Origin: Nocardia sp. NBC_00416 | Lineage (GTDB): Bacteria > Actinomycetota > Actinomycetes > Mycobacteriales > Mycobacteriaceae | Assembly (NCBI RefSeq): GCF_036032445.1 | Contig: NZ_CP107932.1 | Location: 3,722,501-3,786,500, forward strand | Direction of reading: 5' to 3' | DNA length: 64,000 nucleotides | Shown here: piece by piece, positions 23,514-32,127 of the stretch | Numbering within the stretch: the first letter of the stretch is position 1 | Layout of the letters: every line of letters begins with the position of its first letter | Position numbers and translations under genes: made by a program | The notes under the pieces: model-generated | Seen by the model: the letters and a program-made list of their open reading frames with translations, nothing else | Databases searched by the model: none | What the model was told of the DNA's origin: nothing

Positions 23514-25238
23514 ATGCCGAAAGGCGCCAATACCTTCATGCCTGCCAACACTGCTGCCGTGCAGTCTGCCGACACTGCTGCCGTGCAGTCCTTCGCCGAC
23601 CTCGGCGTGCCCGCCGATATCGTCCGCAAGCTCGCGGACAGCGGTATCACCCAGCCCTTCCCCATCCAGAGCGCGTCCCTGCCCGACACCCTCGCCGGTC
23701 GCGACGTTCTCGGCCGCGGGAAAACCGGTAGCGGGAAAACCCTCGCGTTCGGTATTCCGCTGGTCACACTTCTCGCCGACGCGGTGCGCACACCGGGGCG
23801 GCCCACCGGGCTGGTCCTCGCGCCCACCCGTGAACTCGCGACGCAGATCGCCGCCACCCTCGCGCCGCTGGCCGAGGGCCGGGGCATGCGGGTCACCACC
23901 GTATTCGGCGGTGTACCGGTGAACCGTCAGATCAAGACCCTCAAACAAGGTGTCGATATCGTCGTCGCCTGCCCTGGCCGGCTCGAAGACCTGATGAAAC
24001 AGCGCGCGGTCTCGCTGGACGCGGTGCGCGTGACGGTGCTGGACGAGGCCGACCATATGGCCGACCTGGGGTTCCTCCCCGGCGTGACCAGGATCCTCGC
24101 CGCGACACCGCGCGGCGGGCAGCGCCTGCTGTTCTCGGCCACATTGGACAACGGCGTCGGCAAACTGGTGGACCGGTTCATGAGCGCGCCGATCTCGCAT
24201 TCCGTCGACGAAGCCGCCGCCCCGCCGCCGAAGATGGAACACCATGTCTTCGAGGTCGCCGGCGCCGCGGCGAAGAAGGAACTCGTCCGGGCACTGGCGG
24301 CCGGCGGCGGCCGGCGCATCCTGTTCATGCGCACCAAGCACCACGCCCGCCGGCTCGCCAGCGAACTGACGCGCGCGGGTATCTCGGCCGTCGATCTGCA
24401 CGGGAACCTTTCCCAGCCCGCCCGCGACCGTAATCTCGCCGCATTCGCCGCGGGCACCGCCCGCGTGATGGTCGCGACCGATATCGCCGCGCGCGGTATC
24501 CACGTCGACGACCTCGAACTGGTGGTGCACGTCGACCCGCCCGCCGAGCACAAGGCCTACCTGCACCGTTCCGGCCGCACCGCCCGCGCCGGCACCGCCG
24601 GGACAGTGGTCACGCTGGTGCTGCCCGAGCAGCGCAAGGACGTCGCGGTGCTGCTGCGCAAGGCCGGTATCAACGTGACCCCGCGCCCGGCGACCCCTGA
24701 TTCACCGGTCATCGCCGGTCTCGCGGACTTCTCGGTTCCCGCCGAGGCCCCGGCGGCCGCCCGGACACGGCAGACCGGCGCAGAGCCGGAATCCACCCGT
24801 GCGACCACCGGCGGCCAGCGCGGTGGCGGTGGCAGCAAGCGTGGCACGCGCGGCCGGCGCGGCGCGGGCGGCGAACGTGTGGGCGGGCACATCGATTCGA
24901 CGAGGTCGGGTGGCCGCGAATCCGTGGGCGACCGGAACCGGCCGGACAGCGCCGATCGGCGATCGCGTCAAGGGGAACGGTCCGGCGCGGCCGAACACGC
25001 CGGGGCGCGCGGATCGAGCGGCCGGCGCGGAAACGCCGCGGGCCGGTCCGGGAACCGGGCCACCGCGGCGGGCCACGAAGCACGCCAGCCCGCCACGGCC
25101 GCGCGCAAGCAGCCGGTATCCGGCGCGAAGCGGACCGCGGATCCGGCTCGTACCGGTGGCGGGAAGTCTGTGTCCGGTCACGCCGACTCGGCGCGGGGAC
25201 AGCGGCGGCCGCGCCGCGCGACCCGACCGGCCGGATGA
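23514..25238 (+). CDS. DEAD-box ATP-dependent RNA helicase
   Basis: A 574-residue helicase with all core motifs: Q-motif FPIQSASLPDTLAG, motif I RGKTGSGKTLAF, Ia APTRELATQI, Ib CPGRLEDL, II VLDEADHMADLGF, III FSATLDN, IV-V ILFMRTKHHARR and VATDIAARGIHVDDL, VI HRSGRTARAG. After about residue 385 comes a long Arg/Gly/Ser/Ala-rich basic tail (RGGGGSKRGTRGRRGAGG and similar) that should bind RNA, as in RhlE/CsdA-type proteins involved in ribosome assembly and cold adaptation. ATG 23514 or ATG 23538 could be the start; neither has a classic ribosome-binding site. Confidence 0.92.
   Translation: MPKGANTFMPANTAAVQSADTAAVQSFADLGVPADIVRKLADSGITQPFPIQSASLPDTLAGRDVLGRGKTGSGKTLAFGIPLVTLLADAVRTPGRPTGLVLAPTRELATQIAATLAPLAEGRGMRVTTVFGGVPVNRQIKTLKQGVDIVVACPGRLEDLMKQRAVSLDAVRVTVLDEADHMADLGFLPGVTRILAATPRGGQRLLFSATLDNGVGKLVDRFMSAPISHSVDEAAAPPPKMEHHVFEVAGAAAKKELVRALAAGGGRRILFMRTKHHARRLASELTRAGISAVDLHGNLSQPARDRNLAAFAAGTARVMVATDIAARGIHVDDLELVVHVDPPAEHKAYLHRSGRTARAGTAGTVVTLVLPEQRKDVAVLLRKAGINVTPRPATPDSPVIAGLADFSVPAEAPAAARTRQTGAEPESTRATTGGQRGGGGSKRGTRGRRGAGGERVGGHIDSTRSGGRESVGDRNRPDSADRRSRQGERSGAAEHAGARGSSGRRGNAAGRSGNRATAAGHEARQPATAARKQPVSGAKRTADPARTGGGKSVSGHADSARGQRRPRRATRPAG
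23548..23590 (+). repeat. 24-bp tandem duplication inside the helicase N-terminus
   Basis: ACACTGCTGCCGTGCAGTC occurs at 23548-23566 and again at 23572-23590, a period of 24 bp. It duplicates eight codons, giving TAAVQSAD-TAAVQS in the non-conserved N-terminal tail. The frame is kept. Confidence 0.85.
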
Positions 25239-25263
25239 GCGCGACAGTCTCGTAGCCGGTCGC

Positions 25264-25292
25264 CGGTCCCGGCAGCGTCGCCGCCGGGACCG
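25264..25292. terminator. Terminator hairpin after the helicase gene
   Basis: CGGTCCCGGC (25264-25273) pairs perfectly with GCCGGGACCG (25283-25292) around a 9-base loop, 26 bp after the helicase stop. Confidence 0.7.
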
Positions 25293-25360
25293 TGGCACGC
25301 CGGTGAGTCCCACCCGCCGCGAAACCGCACGAACCCCACGGCATTCGGCCGGACAGCGAA

Positions 25361-25393
25361 CCGCCCGCCCCCGCGATACGCGGAGGCGGGCGG
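25361..25393. terminator. Terminator hairpin after the MFS exporter gene
   Basis: CCGCCCGCC (25361-25369) pairs with GGCGGGCGG (25385-25393), and an inner CGCG/CGCG stem closes a 3-base loop. It lies just downstream of the minus-strand exporter stop at 25409. Confidence 0.7.
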
Positions 25394-25408
25394 ATTCGGT
25401 TCGTGAGC

Positions 25409-26905
25409 TCAGTGCGCGAGTACCGGTTCCCCTTCGGCCGGGGCCGGAAGGGTGCTCGGCATCAGCAGTCCCAGCACCACCGCGCCGACGATGAACACGC
25501 CCGCGGCCCAGGTGAAGCTGGTGGTGTAGCTCTCGATCGCCGACTGCGCGACCGTTAGCTGGTTCGGCGTCCGGGCGCCCAGGTAGTCGCTGGCGGCCGA
25601 GGCCGCGATGGTGCTCAGCAGGGCCGTGCCGATCGAACCGCCGACCTGCTGGCTGGTGTTGATCATCGCGGACGCGACACCGGCGTCGTCGTGGTGCACG
25701 CCGGCGGTGGCACTCTGGAACGCCGTCGACATCGCCCCGCCGAGGCCGAGGCCGAGCAGAACCAGGCCGGGCAGGATATGGGTCGCGTAACCGGTGTCGA
25801 GACCGATTCGGGTCAGCCAGGCCATACCGACCGCGGCGATCGCGAATCCACCGCTGACGACCACCTTCGGGCCGACCTTCGGCAGCAGCAACGACGGGAC
25901 CGTGGTGGAGGAGGCGATCATCGCGGCGACCATCGGCAGGAACGCCACACCGGTCATGATCGGCGAGTATCCCAGCGTCAGCTGCATGTAATAGGTCAGG
26001 AAGAGGAAGATCGCGAACATCCCGATCCCCATGACGAACACCGCGAGGTAGGCGCCGCCGCGGGTGCGGTCGAGCACGATGCGCAGCGGCAGCAGCGGGT
26101 GGGCCACCCGGGTCTCCAGCCAGACGAACAGCCCGAGCAGCGCGGCGCCGCCGAGGAGGAACGCCAGCGTGACCGAATCGGTCCAGCCGTTGCTCTCGGC
26201 ATGGGAGAACCCGTAGACGATGCCGAACAGTGCGGCGGTGACCACGACCGTGCCCGGGATGTCGAGCCGCGGACGCGTCCCGGCGACATGCTTGGCCAGC
26301 AGCAGCACCGCGCCGACCAGCGCGACGGCCGCGAAGGCGAGGTTGACGAACATCACCCAGCGCCACGAGGCCCATTCGGTGAGCGCTCCGCCCAACAGCA
26401 GGCCGATCGCGCCGCCGGTACCGGCGACGGCGCCGAAGATGCCGAAGGCTTTGGCCCGTTCGGACGGTTCGGTGAAGGTGACGGTCAGCAGCGACAGGGC
26501 GGCCGGCGCGAGGATCGCACCGAAAACACCCTGGCCGATGCGCGCGGCGACCAGCATCTCGAAGTTGGCGGCCGCGCCGCCGATGGCGGAGGCCACCGAG
26601 AAGCCGATCAGGCCGATGATGAAGGTATTGCGCCGGCCGAACAGATCGCTGAGCCGGCCGCCGAGCAGCAGCAGGCTGCCGAAGGCCAGTGCGTAACCGG
26701 TGATCACCCATTGCCTGCTGGCGTCGTCGAAGCCGAGATCGCGCTGCGCTTCCGGCAGCGCGATGTTCACGACGGTCGCGTCCAGCACGACCATGAGCTG
26801 GGCCAGGCCGAGGACGGCGAGAACCCACCACCGCAGGGCGTGCGAGCCGCGCCTGCCTGACGGTATTTCCTGCGCGGATGGACCGCGATCGATCGTGGTA
26901 GTCAT
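25409..26905 (-). CDS. MFS drug exporter, DHA2 (EmrB/QacA) family
   Basis: A 498-residue transporter with about 14 membrane helices. Family features: LAQLMVVLDATVVNIALPEAQRDLGF in helix 1 (motif D1 with Asp), GGRLSDLFGRRNTFIIGLIGF (motif A), RIGQGVFGAILAPAALSLLTVTF (motif B) and GAVAGTGGAIGLLLGGALTEWASWRWVMFVNL (motif C, typical of exporters). It should expel cationic or hydrophobic drugs with the proton gradient. It is divergent from the TetR at 27019, and the 113-bp gap contains palindromic sequence, the usual repressor-exporter layout. Confidence 0.9.
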   Translation of the reverse strand: MTTTIDRGPSAQEIPSGRRGSHALRWWVLAVLGLAQLMVVLDATVVNIALPEAQRDLGFDDASRQWVITGYALAFGSLLLLGGRLSDLFGRRNTFIIGLIGFSVASAIGGAAANFEMLVAARIGQGVFGAILAPAALSLLTVTFTEPSERAKAFGIFGAVAGTGGAIGLLLGGALTEWASWRWVMFVNLAFAAVALVGAVLLLAKHVAGTRPRLDIPGTVVVTAALFGIVYGFSHAESNGWTDSVTLAFLLGGAALLGLFVWLETRVAHPLLPLRIVLDRTRGGAYLAVFVMGIGMFAIFLFLTYYMQLTLGYSPIMTGVAFLPMVAAMIASSTTVPSLLLPKVGPKVVVSGGFAIAAVGMAWLTRIGLDTGYATHILPGLVLLGLGLGGAMSTAFQSATAGVHHDDAGVASAMINTSQQVGGSIGTALLSTIAASAASDYLGARTPNQLTVAQSAIESYTTSFTWAAGVFIVGAVVLGLLMPSTLPAPAEGEPVLAH

Positions 26906-26931
26906 CTCGCCCCTTGAAAGAATGGATTAAA

Positions 26932-26948
26932 CGGAGGAGTACTCTCCG
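26932..26948. promoter_or_regulatory. Probable TetR operator of the DHA2 exporter
   Basis: CGGAGGAGTACTCTCCG has a perfect GAGTACTC core flanked by CGGAG and TCCG. A related CGGAG half-site recurs about 35 bp further on. Both lie in the gap between the exporter and TetR genes. Confidence 0.6.
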
Positions 26949-27018
26949 CTTCTATGAACGCTAACACAATAACGGAGAACTGGCCTCCACTTAATCCCCG
27001 CGTTGGTAGACTGCGACT

Positions 27019-27702
27019 GTGAAACACGCCACGACCCTGCGCGCACCACGGCGTCTGCGCGCCGACGCCGCACGCAATCACCAACGCATCGTCGAGGCCG
27101 CCCGCGAACTGTTCGCCGATCGCGGGCTCGAGATCACCCTCGACGACGTAGCCGAGCGCGCGGGCGTAGGCGTGGGCACGGTCTACCGTCGCTTCGCCAA
27201 CAAGAAAGAACTCATCACCGAGGTCTTCGAACAGCACATCGGAGAGTTCGCCGAGGCCGCCGAGGCGAGCCAACGCCACCCCGACCCCTGGCTCGGCCTG
27301 GTGCAGTTCGTCGAATACGCCTGCACCCATCTGGCGACCAATCGCGGGTTCAGCGAGGTAATCCTCGAACTCGACCTGGACACCGAGCGCTTCCACTGCC
27401 TGCGCGACCGGGTCAAACCGGCCGTCGGCGGGATAGTCGACCGGGCCCGCGACGCGGGCGTCCTACAGCCCGATATCGAACCCTCGGACCTGTTCGCGAT
27501 GATCCATATGGTCGACGGCCTCGCCGAATTCGCCAAGCCGATCAACCCCGAGATCTGGCGACGCTATATGGCGATCACGCTCAACGGAATCCGCGCCGAC
27601 AATGTCGCGCGCCGAGAGCTACCGGTCCGCGCCCTCACCGACGATGAGGTCGATCAGGCGAAGAGCGCGCGAACCGCCCCCTGCAGCGGCCGCCGCCGCT
27701 GA
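27019..27702 (+). CDS. TetR family regulator of the DHA2 exporter
   Basis: A 227-residue regulator starting at GTG. HTH at about residues 18-65 (NHQRIVEAARELFADRGLEITLDDVAERAGVGVGTVYRRFANKKELITEVFEQ), then a ligand domain of usual length and a short basic tail. Divergence from the exporter and the palindrome between them suggest it represses both and responds to an exported compound. Confidence 0.87.
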   Translation: MKHATTLRAPRRLRADAARNHQRIVEAARELFADRGLEITLDDVAERAGVGVGTVYRRFANKKELITEVFEQHIGEFAEAAEASQRHPDPWLGLVQFVEYACTHLATNRGFSEVILELDLDTERFHCLRDRVKPAVGGIVDRARDAGVLQPDIEPSDLFAMIHMVDGLAEFAKPINPEIWRRYMAITLNGIRADNVARRELPVRALTDDEVDQAKSARTAPCSGRRR

Positions 27703-27804
27703 CGGTCGGTTCGTCGCCGGACGCGACCGGCATCATTGATCGACCCGTTCACCACCGCCGCACGGCCGGTGCGGGCGAGCGGCGGTCGGGTCGGCCTCCG
27801 CCCG

Positions 27805-27889
27805 CCGCTGTGCCACGCCCGCCGCTGTGCCACGCCCGCCGCTGTGCCACGCCCGCCGCTGTGCCACGCCCGCCGCTGTGCCACGCCCG
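27805..27889. repeat. Five tandem copies of a 17-bp unit
   Basis: CCGCTGTGCCACGCCCG is repeated five times without change, at 27805, 27822, 27839, 27856 and 27873. It fills the gap between the convergent TetR and FAD-oxidase genes. The unit has no internal dyad, so it is not a terminator array, and no repeat-spacer pattern is present, so it is not CRISPR. It looks like a minisatellite (VNTR). Confidence 0.9.
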
Positions 27890-27903
27890 CGGCGACGGAG
27901 CTG

Positions 27904-29244
27904 TCAGGCCGGCGCGATATTGCGGTTTCCGCGCAGCAGGTCGGTCGGGTCGTAGATCTGCTTGAGCGCGCGCAGGCGTTCGTATCCGGGGCCGTAGGCG
28001 CTGGGGATGCGGTGGTCCTCGTCGTCGTCGAGGTAGTTGGCGTAGCAGGCGTCCATCGCCAGCGGCCCCAGATTCTTGCTGAGCTCCCGGGTCCAGGCCT
28101 TGTGGGTGTCATCGTCTTCGGGCTCGTTCCACCCCGCGATGGCCAGGAAGGAGTAGCGGGCTTCGCGGCCGTGGAAGGAGGTGGCGTCCGGGGCCACCGC
28201 GGCGATCGCACCGCCGAGATGTTCGAGGAATATCCCGGTGAGCGGCGCGGTGATCCGTTCCCCCTGGTCGAGAATCAGGTCGATGACCTCGTCGGTCAAC
28301 TCGTCGAGATAGTGGCTGCGCAGATGGTAACGCGGGCCGTACGGGGTGCTGGTGTTGTGCAGGGCGTGCAATTCCACGGCGTCGGCTTCGTGGAAGGCCT
28401 CGCGCCAGGGCAGGCCGAGCGCGCTGAGCGGTTCGAGCGCGCGTTCGGCATCGGCACGGGCCCCGTTGAAGCAGACTCCGATGCTGGCGGTGCGGGTCCC
28501 GTCCGGGTTGACCTTGTAATAGAAGTCGGTGACGAGCTCGTTCGGCGCGGTCGCGGTGATCTCCCGGTACACCCGCAGGACCGCGCGGGCCTGCGCCACC
28601 GGATAGGAGACGACGCCGACGGTGACCCGCGGCACGCTGTGCAGGCGAAGGGTGAAGGAGGTGACGACACCGAAGTTGGCGCCGGCGCCGCGTACCGCCC
28701 ACAGCAGGTCCGGGTCGGTGTGCTGGTTGACGGTCCGATGGGTGCCGTCCGGTGTCACCATGTCGACTTCGATGATGTTGTCGCATCCGGTCCCGCAACT
28801 GCGCATCAACAACCCGTACCCGCCGTGCAGCGAGAAACCGGCCACCCCGACAGAGGCCGATGCCGCGCCGGTCGTGGCCAGCGCGTGCGGATGAGCCGCT
28901 GCCGCCAGCTCACCCCACTGGACCCCGGCGCCGACGCGGGCGACCTTGCCGACCGGGTCGATCGTGATGTCGCGCAGTGCGGCGGTGGACAAGACGATGC
29001 CGCCGTCGGGAACCGATCTGCCCGCGACATCGTGCCCGGCCCCCGCCACCGCGAAAGGCAGGCCGGCCCCGTGGGCGTATTCGAGCACTCGCTGGATATC
29101 GGGCACATCCGCGCATTGGAAGATGAGCGCCGGCTGCCGGTCGATGCCCTTCCAGATGACGCGGGCGGCGTCGTAGTCGTCATGGCCGGGAGCGAGGATC
29201 CGGCCGTGGAATTCGGCCATCGCTTTTCCCAAATCGACGGGCAT
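27904..29244 (-). CDS. FAD-linked oxidoreductase, PCMH/berberine-bridge-enzyme type
   Basis: A 446-residue flavoprotein. The PCMH-type FAD domain is visible with VAGAGHDVAGRSVPDGGIVLSTAALRDITIDP, whose His in GAGHDVAG is the usual covalent FAD attachment residue. ASVGVAGFSLHGGYGLLMRSCGTGCDNIIEVDMVTPDG and LLWAVRGAGANFGVVTSFTLRLH follow. The C-terminus (CYANYLDDDEDHRIPSAYGPGYERLRALKQIYDPTDLLRGNRNI) is a BBE domain. Such enzymes oxidise alcohols or form rings in natural-product pathways. It is the last gene of the operon that begins with tryptophan dioxygenase, 81 bp after the GNAT gene; GGAGA precedes the ATG. Confidence 0.88.
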   Translation of the reverse strand: MPVDLGKAMAEFHGRILAPGHDDYDAARVIWKGIDRQPALIFQCADVPDIQRVLEYAHGAGLPFAVAGAGHDVAGRSVPDGGIVLSTAALRDITIDPVGKVARVGAGVQWGELAAAAHPHALATTGAASASVGVAGFSLHGGYGLLMRSCGTGCDNIIEVDMVTPDGTHRTVNQHTDPDLLWAVRGAGANFGVVTSFTLRLHSVPRVTVGVVSYPVAQARAVLRVYREITATAPNELVTDFYYKVNPDGTRTASIGVCFNGARADAERALEPLSALGLPWREAFHEADAVELHALHNTSTPYGPRYHLRSHYLDELTDEVIDLILDQGERITAPLTGIFLEHLGGAIAAVAPDATSFHGREARYSFLAIAGWNEPEDDDTHKAWTRELSKNLGPLAMDACYANYLDDDEDHRIPSAYGPGYERLRALKQIYDPTDLLRGNRNIAPA

Positions 29245-29325
29245 TGAGGTTCTCCTGTCACGAAAGCGGTTCGAAGCGCTGATCGGTCGTTGGGCGGACT
29301 GGGTCTGGCCAGCCGACGGCGGGTG

Positions 29326-30687
29326 TCAGATGAGCGGCCAGATATCCGAGGACTGCACGGGAAACAGCAGTGGGAGCAGCACGCTGCCGCGGGTGGTCTG
29401 CAGGCGGCTGTCGGGGAAGGCCCGAGCCAGTTCGTCCCAGGTGGCATGACCGAAGACGATCTGATGGAACATCTGTTCGGGCAGCGAGGCGTCCGACGCC
29501 CGCCGGCTGTGGCCCGGCCACCTCTCCACCGCGCGCAGGATGCCGTTGTCGAAGGAGAGGCGAATGCCGTAGCGGTAGAGGTCGATACGAATCTCACCGG
29601 TGAAGGCTTCGGCCGCGGTGCCGATCAGCCGCTGTTCCAGAACGGGGGCGATCGCACGGAGCAGGGCGGGCGCGTCGGGCACCCGCAGGAACCAGCCGAT
29701 CTCGGGCGGACGCCGGACGAGCAGGTCGCCGAGCACCTCGTAGGCAGGGTGCTCCCGGCCGAGCCACAGCAGGTAGCTCTCCGGAGACTCCTGGCCGGGG
29801 AGGGTGAGTTGCCGGAGCACGCTGGGAACGACCTCGAACCACGAGACGCCCGGCCTCAATTCGAAGCGGGCGATCGATACGGCCGGCTCCGGGCACGGTA
29901 ATCCGGGCAGCCAGCTGGGGATCGGAAAGCTGGGGGTGCCGCCATAGCCGAGTACCACGTATCCGACTGGCCCGGTGGCCATCTCGATGATCAGGATGTC
30001 GCTGTGGACCATGCTGTCGGCGCTGCGCCCGCCCAGCTCGTGCCGCCAGTGAACCTCGTCGCGCACGCACGCCAATAATCCCCGGCTCATCGCCCGGGCT
30101 TCGGTGTCCATGAGAAACGCGATGTCGTCGACTGTCGCGGGCCGCGGCGCTACCGGCTCGCCGCCGGTAGCGACGGGAAGATCCCGCAGGTATCCACCGC
30201 GGCCGGCCCGTTGGGTGATCGCGGGCAGTAGACCTGTGTCACCGCGGAAGGACAGGATGTCGGTGATCCCCTGGATCAGGTCTCCGCGCCGCGTGCTCGC
30301 CTCGAGCAGGGCGTTCAGCTGTATCTTCGACAGGCCGTAGCCCCGATGGTCCGGCCGGGTGGCCGCCAGTTCCAGGAGCCCGACACCGAGGGGCACCCCC
30401 GCGTAGGACCAGGTCTGCGGGACCATCAGGAAGCTGGACACCAGTTCGCCGTGTCGATCCTGCACCACGAACATATCGTCGGCGCCGATCGTGGGATGCC
30501 CCTTGTCGAACAGGTCCCGCTGCCAGCGCCGGACGGCGGCGTTCGGGCTGCCGTCCGGGGCCGCGTGCACGGCGGCCAGCAGATCGCCCAGCGCATCGCG
30601 GTCTCCCGGTACGGCGTGACGCAACTGCAGACCGTCCGCAAGCTCCCGTGGGAGCCGTGCCGGGGTGGGTGGTCGCTCGTCGGACAT
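29326..30687 (-). CDS. Eis-like GNAT N-acetyltransferase
   Basis: A 453-residue protein with two GNAT modules and a C-terminal sterol-carrier-like domain, the Eis architecture. The first module has LELAATRPDHRGYGLSKIQLNALLEASTRRGD, including the acetyl-CoA loop (RPDHRGYGLS). The last third (GEIRIDLYRYGIRLSFDNGILRAVERWPGH and FGHATWDELARAFPD) is the SCP2-like domain. Eis enzymes acetylate amines of aminoglycosides, peptides or polyamines. ATG 30687 follows GGAGGA. Within this operon it could acetylate a kynurenine-type product or give self-protection; that is inference. Confidence 0.82.
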   Translation of the reverse strand: MSDERPPTPARLPRELADGLQLRHAVPGDRDALGDLLAAVHAAPDGSPNAAVRRWQRDLFDKGHPTIGADDMFVVQDRHGELVSSFLMVPQTWSYAGVPLGVGLLELAATRPDHRGYGLSKIQLNALLEASTRRGDLIQGITDILSFRGDTGLLPAITQRAGRGGYLRDLPVATGGEPVAPRPATVDDIAFLMDTEARAMSRGLLACVRDEVHWRHELGGRSADSMVHSDILIIEMATGPVGYVVLGYGGTPSFPIPSWLPGLPCPEPAVSIARFELRPGVSWFEVVPSVLRQLTLPGQESPESYLLWLGREHPAYEVLGDLLVRRPPEIGWFLRVPDAPALLRAIAPVLEQRLIGTAAEAFTGEIRIDLYRYGIRLSFDNGILRAVERWPGHSRRASDASLPEQMFHQIVFGHATWDELARAFPDSRLQTTRGSVLLPLLFPVQSSDIWPLI

Positions 30688-30735
30688 GGTTCCTCCAGTG
30701 GGCTGGGGCAATGTGCTGACCTTCCGGTCCGTGGG

Positions 30736-32034
30736 TCAGCCGACAGGGCCCGCGGAGTGATGCGGACATGACAGAGTTCCGGGCCCCGCGCCGACCGCCG
30801 GAGCGACGGCAGGGCGTCCCAGGGTCACCGGCAAAGTGTCGAGACCGCGGACGTAGCCGCGCCGGCGTTCGGGCTCTCCGGCGAGCTCGAGCCGGGGAAA
30901 CCGGCGGCTCAGTTCGGCGAAGTACACCTCCAGCTCGGTCTGGGCGAGTGCGTTGCCCAGGCATACGTACGCGCCGCCGCCGAAGGTCAACGGCCGCGGC
31001 CCGGCGCGCTGGATATCGAACCGGTCCGGGTTCTCGTACACCTCGGGGTCCCGGTTGGCGGAGCCGAGCAGCGGCGCGATCACCGAGCCGCCGGGAACCT
31101 CGACCGCACCGATCTGCACCGGCCGGTCGGTCACGCGTATCACTCGGTGCAGCGCGCAGTCCCAGCGCAGCGCCTCGCTCACCGCGCCCGCCGCCCGCGC
31201 GGGGTCGTCGCGGAGCAGGGCGTACTGGCCGGGATCGGAGAGCAACGCGTAGGTACCGGTGCCGATGGTCAGCGTGGTGGTTTCGAAGCCGGCGGTGAAC
31301 AGCAGGATGACGAGGCTGAGCAGCTCGTCTTCGGTGAGCCGGTCACCGTCTTCGTCGGATGCCGCGAGCAGACCGGAGGCCAGGTCGTCGGCCGGATGCT
31401 CGCGTCGATATCGCAGCAGCTCGGTGAAGTAGTCGCGCACCTCCACCATGGCGGCGTCCGCGCGGGCCAGGGTCGCGTCGTCGACGACCAGATCCATCAC
31501 CCGGAGAATATCGCCGAAAACCCAGCGGAACCTCGGCAGATCGGTGTCGGGCACCCCCACCAGGGACGCGATGACCGCTACCGGTAGCCGGAATCCGACC
31601 ACGTCCTGGAGATCCACCACGGTGTCGCCCGAGCCTTGTTCCTCGAGTGTGTCGAGCAGCCCGGTGACCACCTGCTGTATCGCGGGCACCAGGGATTCCA
31701 CTCGACGCTTGGTGAAGGCCTTGTTCACCAGCCGCCGGATCCGCGCATGACTCGCATGGCCCTCGAACGGCAGGCTGGTGAAACACCAGACGGCCGCCGG
31801 ATGAGCCCGCCAGTCGGGCAGGATGCGGTCGTGCCACTGATGATCGGGAACGCGCACCTGCGGACTGCTCAACACCCGGTGACAGTCCTCGTACCGGCTG
31901 ATCAGGTACATGTCCAGTGCATCGTCGAAGAACACCGGCGCGGACCGGCGCAGCTGAGCGTAGGCCGGGAACGGGTCCTGCGGCGCGCCGGCGAGAGTGC
32001 CGACCGCCGCCGCTGCCTTCTCCAGATCGGACAT
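30736..32034 (-). CDS. Cytochrome P450, biosynthetic type
   Basis: A 432-residue P450. I-helix TAGFETTT (the usual Gly-His/Gln position is Gly-Phe), K-helix EALRWD, and heme loop FGGGAYVCLGNALAQTE with axial Cys358. The heme-loop variant and the Pro-rich, Gly-rich C-terminal tail resemble natural-product P450s. ATG 32034 follows GAAGAGGA. It lies between the amidohydrolase (90 bp upstream) and the GNAT gene (48 bp downstream). Its substrate is probably an intermediate of the tryptophan/kynurenine-derived pathway suggested by the operon. Confidence 0.87.
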   Translation of the reverse strand: MSDLEKAAAAVGTLAGAPQDPFPAYAQLRRSAPVFFDDALDMYLISRYEDCHRVLSSPQVRVPDHQWHDRILPDWRAHPAAVWCFTSLPFEGHASHARIRRLVNKAFTKRRVESLVPAIQQVVTGLLDTLEEQGSGDTVVDLQDVVGFRLPVAVIASLVGVPDTDLPRFRWVFGDILRVMDLVVDDATLARADAAMVEVRDYFTELLRYRREHPADDLASGLLAASDEDGDRLTEDELLSLVILLFTAGFETTTLTIGTGTYALLSDPGQYALLRDDPARAAGAVSEALRWDCALHRVIRVTDRPVQIGAVEVPGGSVIAPLLGSANRDPEVYENPDRFDIQRAGPRPLTFGGGAYVCLGNALAQTELEVYFAELSRRFPRLELAGEPERRRGYVRGLDTLPVTLGRPAVAPAVGAGPGTLSCPHHSAGPVG

Positions 32035-32127
32035 CAAATCCTCTTCATACGACAGAGATCGGAAATACGGATGACGGGATGACGCGTGCCGGACAGTCCG
32101 ACCGCAGCGCCGCGTACGAGTTCGATG

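Noticed and set aside
27795..27900. The repeat block at first glance resembled a CRISPR array.
   Set aside because: Units are 17 bp and directly adjacent, with no spacers, and no cas genes are present.
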